DNA from: Parvimonas sp.
GTDB lineage: Bacteria > Bacillota > Clostridia > Tissierellales > Peptoniphilaceae
Reading direction: 5' to 3'
Length of the DNA stretch: 5,135 bases
Assembly: GCA_022770425.1 (NCBI GenBank)
Contig: JALEHY010000034.1
Coordinates: forward strand, 1 to 5,135
Shown here: positions 5,112-5,135 of the stretch, piece by piece
How the letters are laid out: each line of letters starts with the position of its first letter
Numbering within the stretch: position 1 is the stretch's first letter
The notes under the pieces: model-generated
The model's input: the letters and a program-made list of their open reading frames with translations, nothing else
What the model was told of the DNA's origin: nothing
Database searches by the model: none
Translations under genes and position numbers: made by a program

Positions 5112-5135
5112 ATAAAAAAATGAGAAGCTATTTTT
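5112..5135 (-). terminator. Distal half of a second terminator, cut by the window edge
   Basis: These 24 bases are identical to 4252-4275, the loop, distal arm and T-run of the terminator downstream of the 4317-5009 gene. The matching proximal arm would lie outside the window. It probably ends a minus-strand gene to the right. Confidence 0.7.

Noticed and set aside
1..5135. CRISPR array, tRNA or rRNA genes, transposase
   Set aside because: No regularly spaced repeats, cloverleaf-like sequences, rRNA segments or DDE/HUH-type proteins are visible. The inverted blocks at 3060-3878 enclose no recombinase.

Overview
The window is very AT-rich and uses the standard genetic code, with TGG for Trp, strong AGGAG-type ribosome binding sites and Gram-positive signal peptides. 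The secreted proteins carry thioester and SpaA/Cna-B-type domains. Together these point to a low-GC Firmicute, plausibly an anaerobic Gram-positive coccus of the Peptoniphilus/Parvimonas type; the genus is a guess.

Left part (1-2955, all on the minus strand, read right to left). Three genes for secreted surface proteins lie in a row: a 578-residue thioester-domain adhesin (2955-1219), a 213-residue SpaA-domain protein (1101-460), and a third protein whose 3' part runs off the left edge (407-1). The first two end in the same short tail with no LPXTG sorting signal. That tail looks like the first two beta strands, including the reactive Lys, of a SpaA-like isopeptide domain. The second and third proteins start, just after their signal peptides, with the matching remainder of such a domain, including the catalytic Glu and the Asn/Asp partner. 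Tail plus head aligns end to end with an intact SpaA domain elsewhere in the same proteins. The inference is a naturally split isopeptide domain that covalently joins separately secreted proteins: adhesin to linker, and linker to the next protein. This would be a sortase-independent fibre, or a ring if the 213-residue protein closes on itself. It is the most interesting content of the window.

Middle part (2956-3887). A divergent intergenic region with a 16-bp palindrome separates the adhesin from a plus-strand gene (3087-3818) for an unrecognised five-helix membrane protein of markedly low GC. The gene ends at a probable bidirectional hairpin terminator. Two blocks of its translation-initiation region, including the ribosome binding site, recur in inverted orientation and swapped order just past its end.

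Right part (3888-5135, minus strand). A small single-helix membrane protein (4223-3888) lies downstream of a membrane-anchored protein (5009-4317) with a Lys/Glu-rich helix, an Asn/Ser-rich spacer and a small C-terminal domain. The second gene has a clear promoter and terminator. Part of that terminator is repeated at the right edge of the window, which suggests a similar gene or transcription unit just outside.
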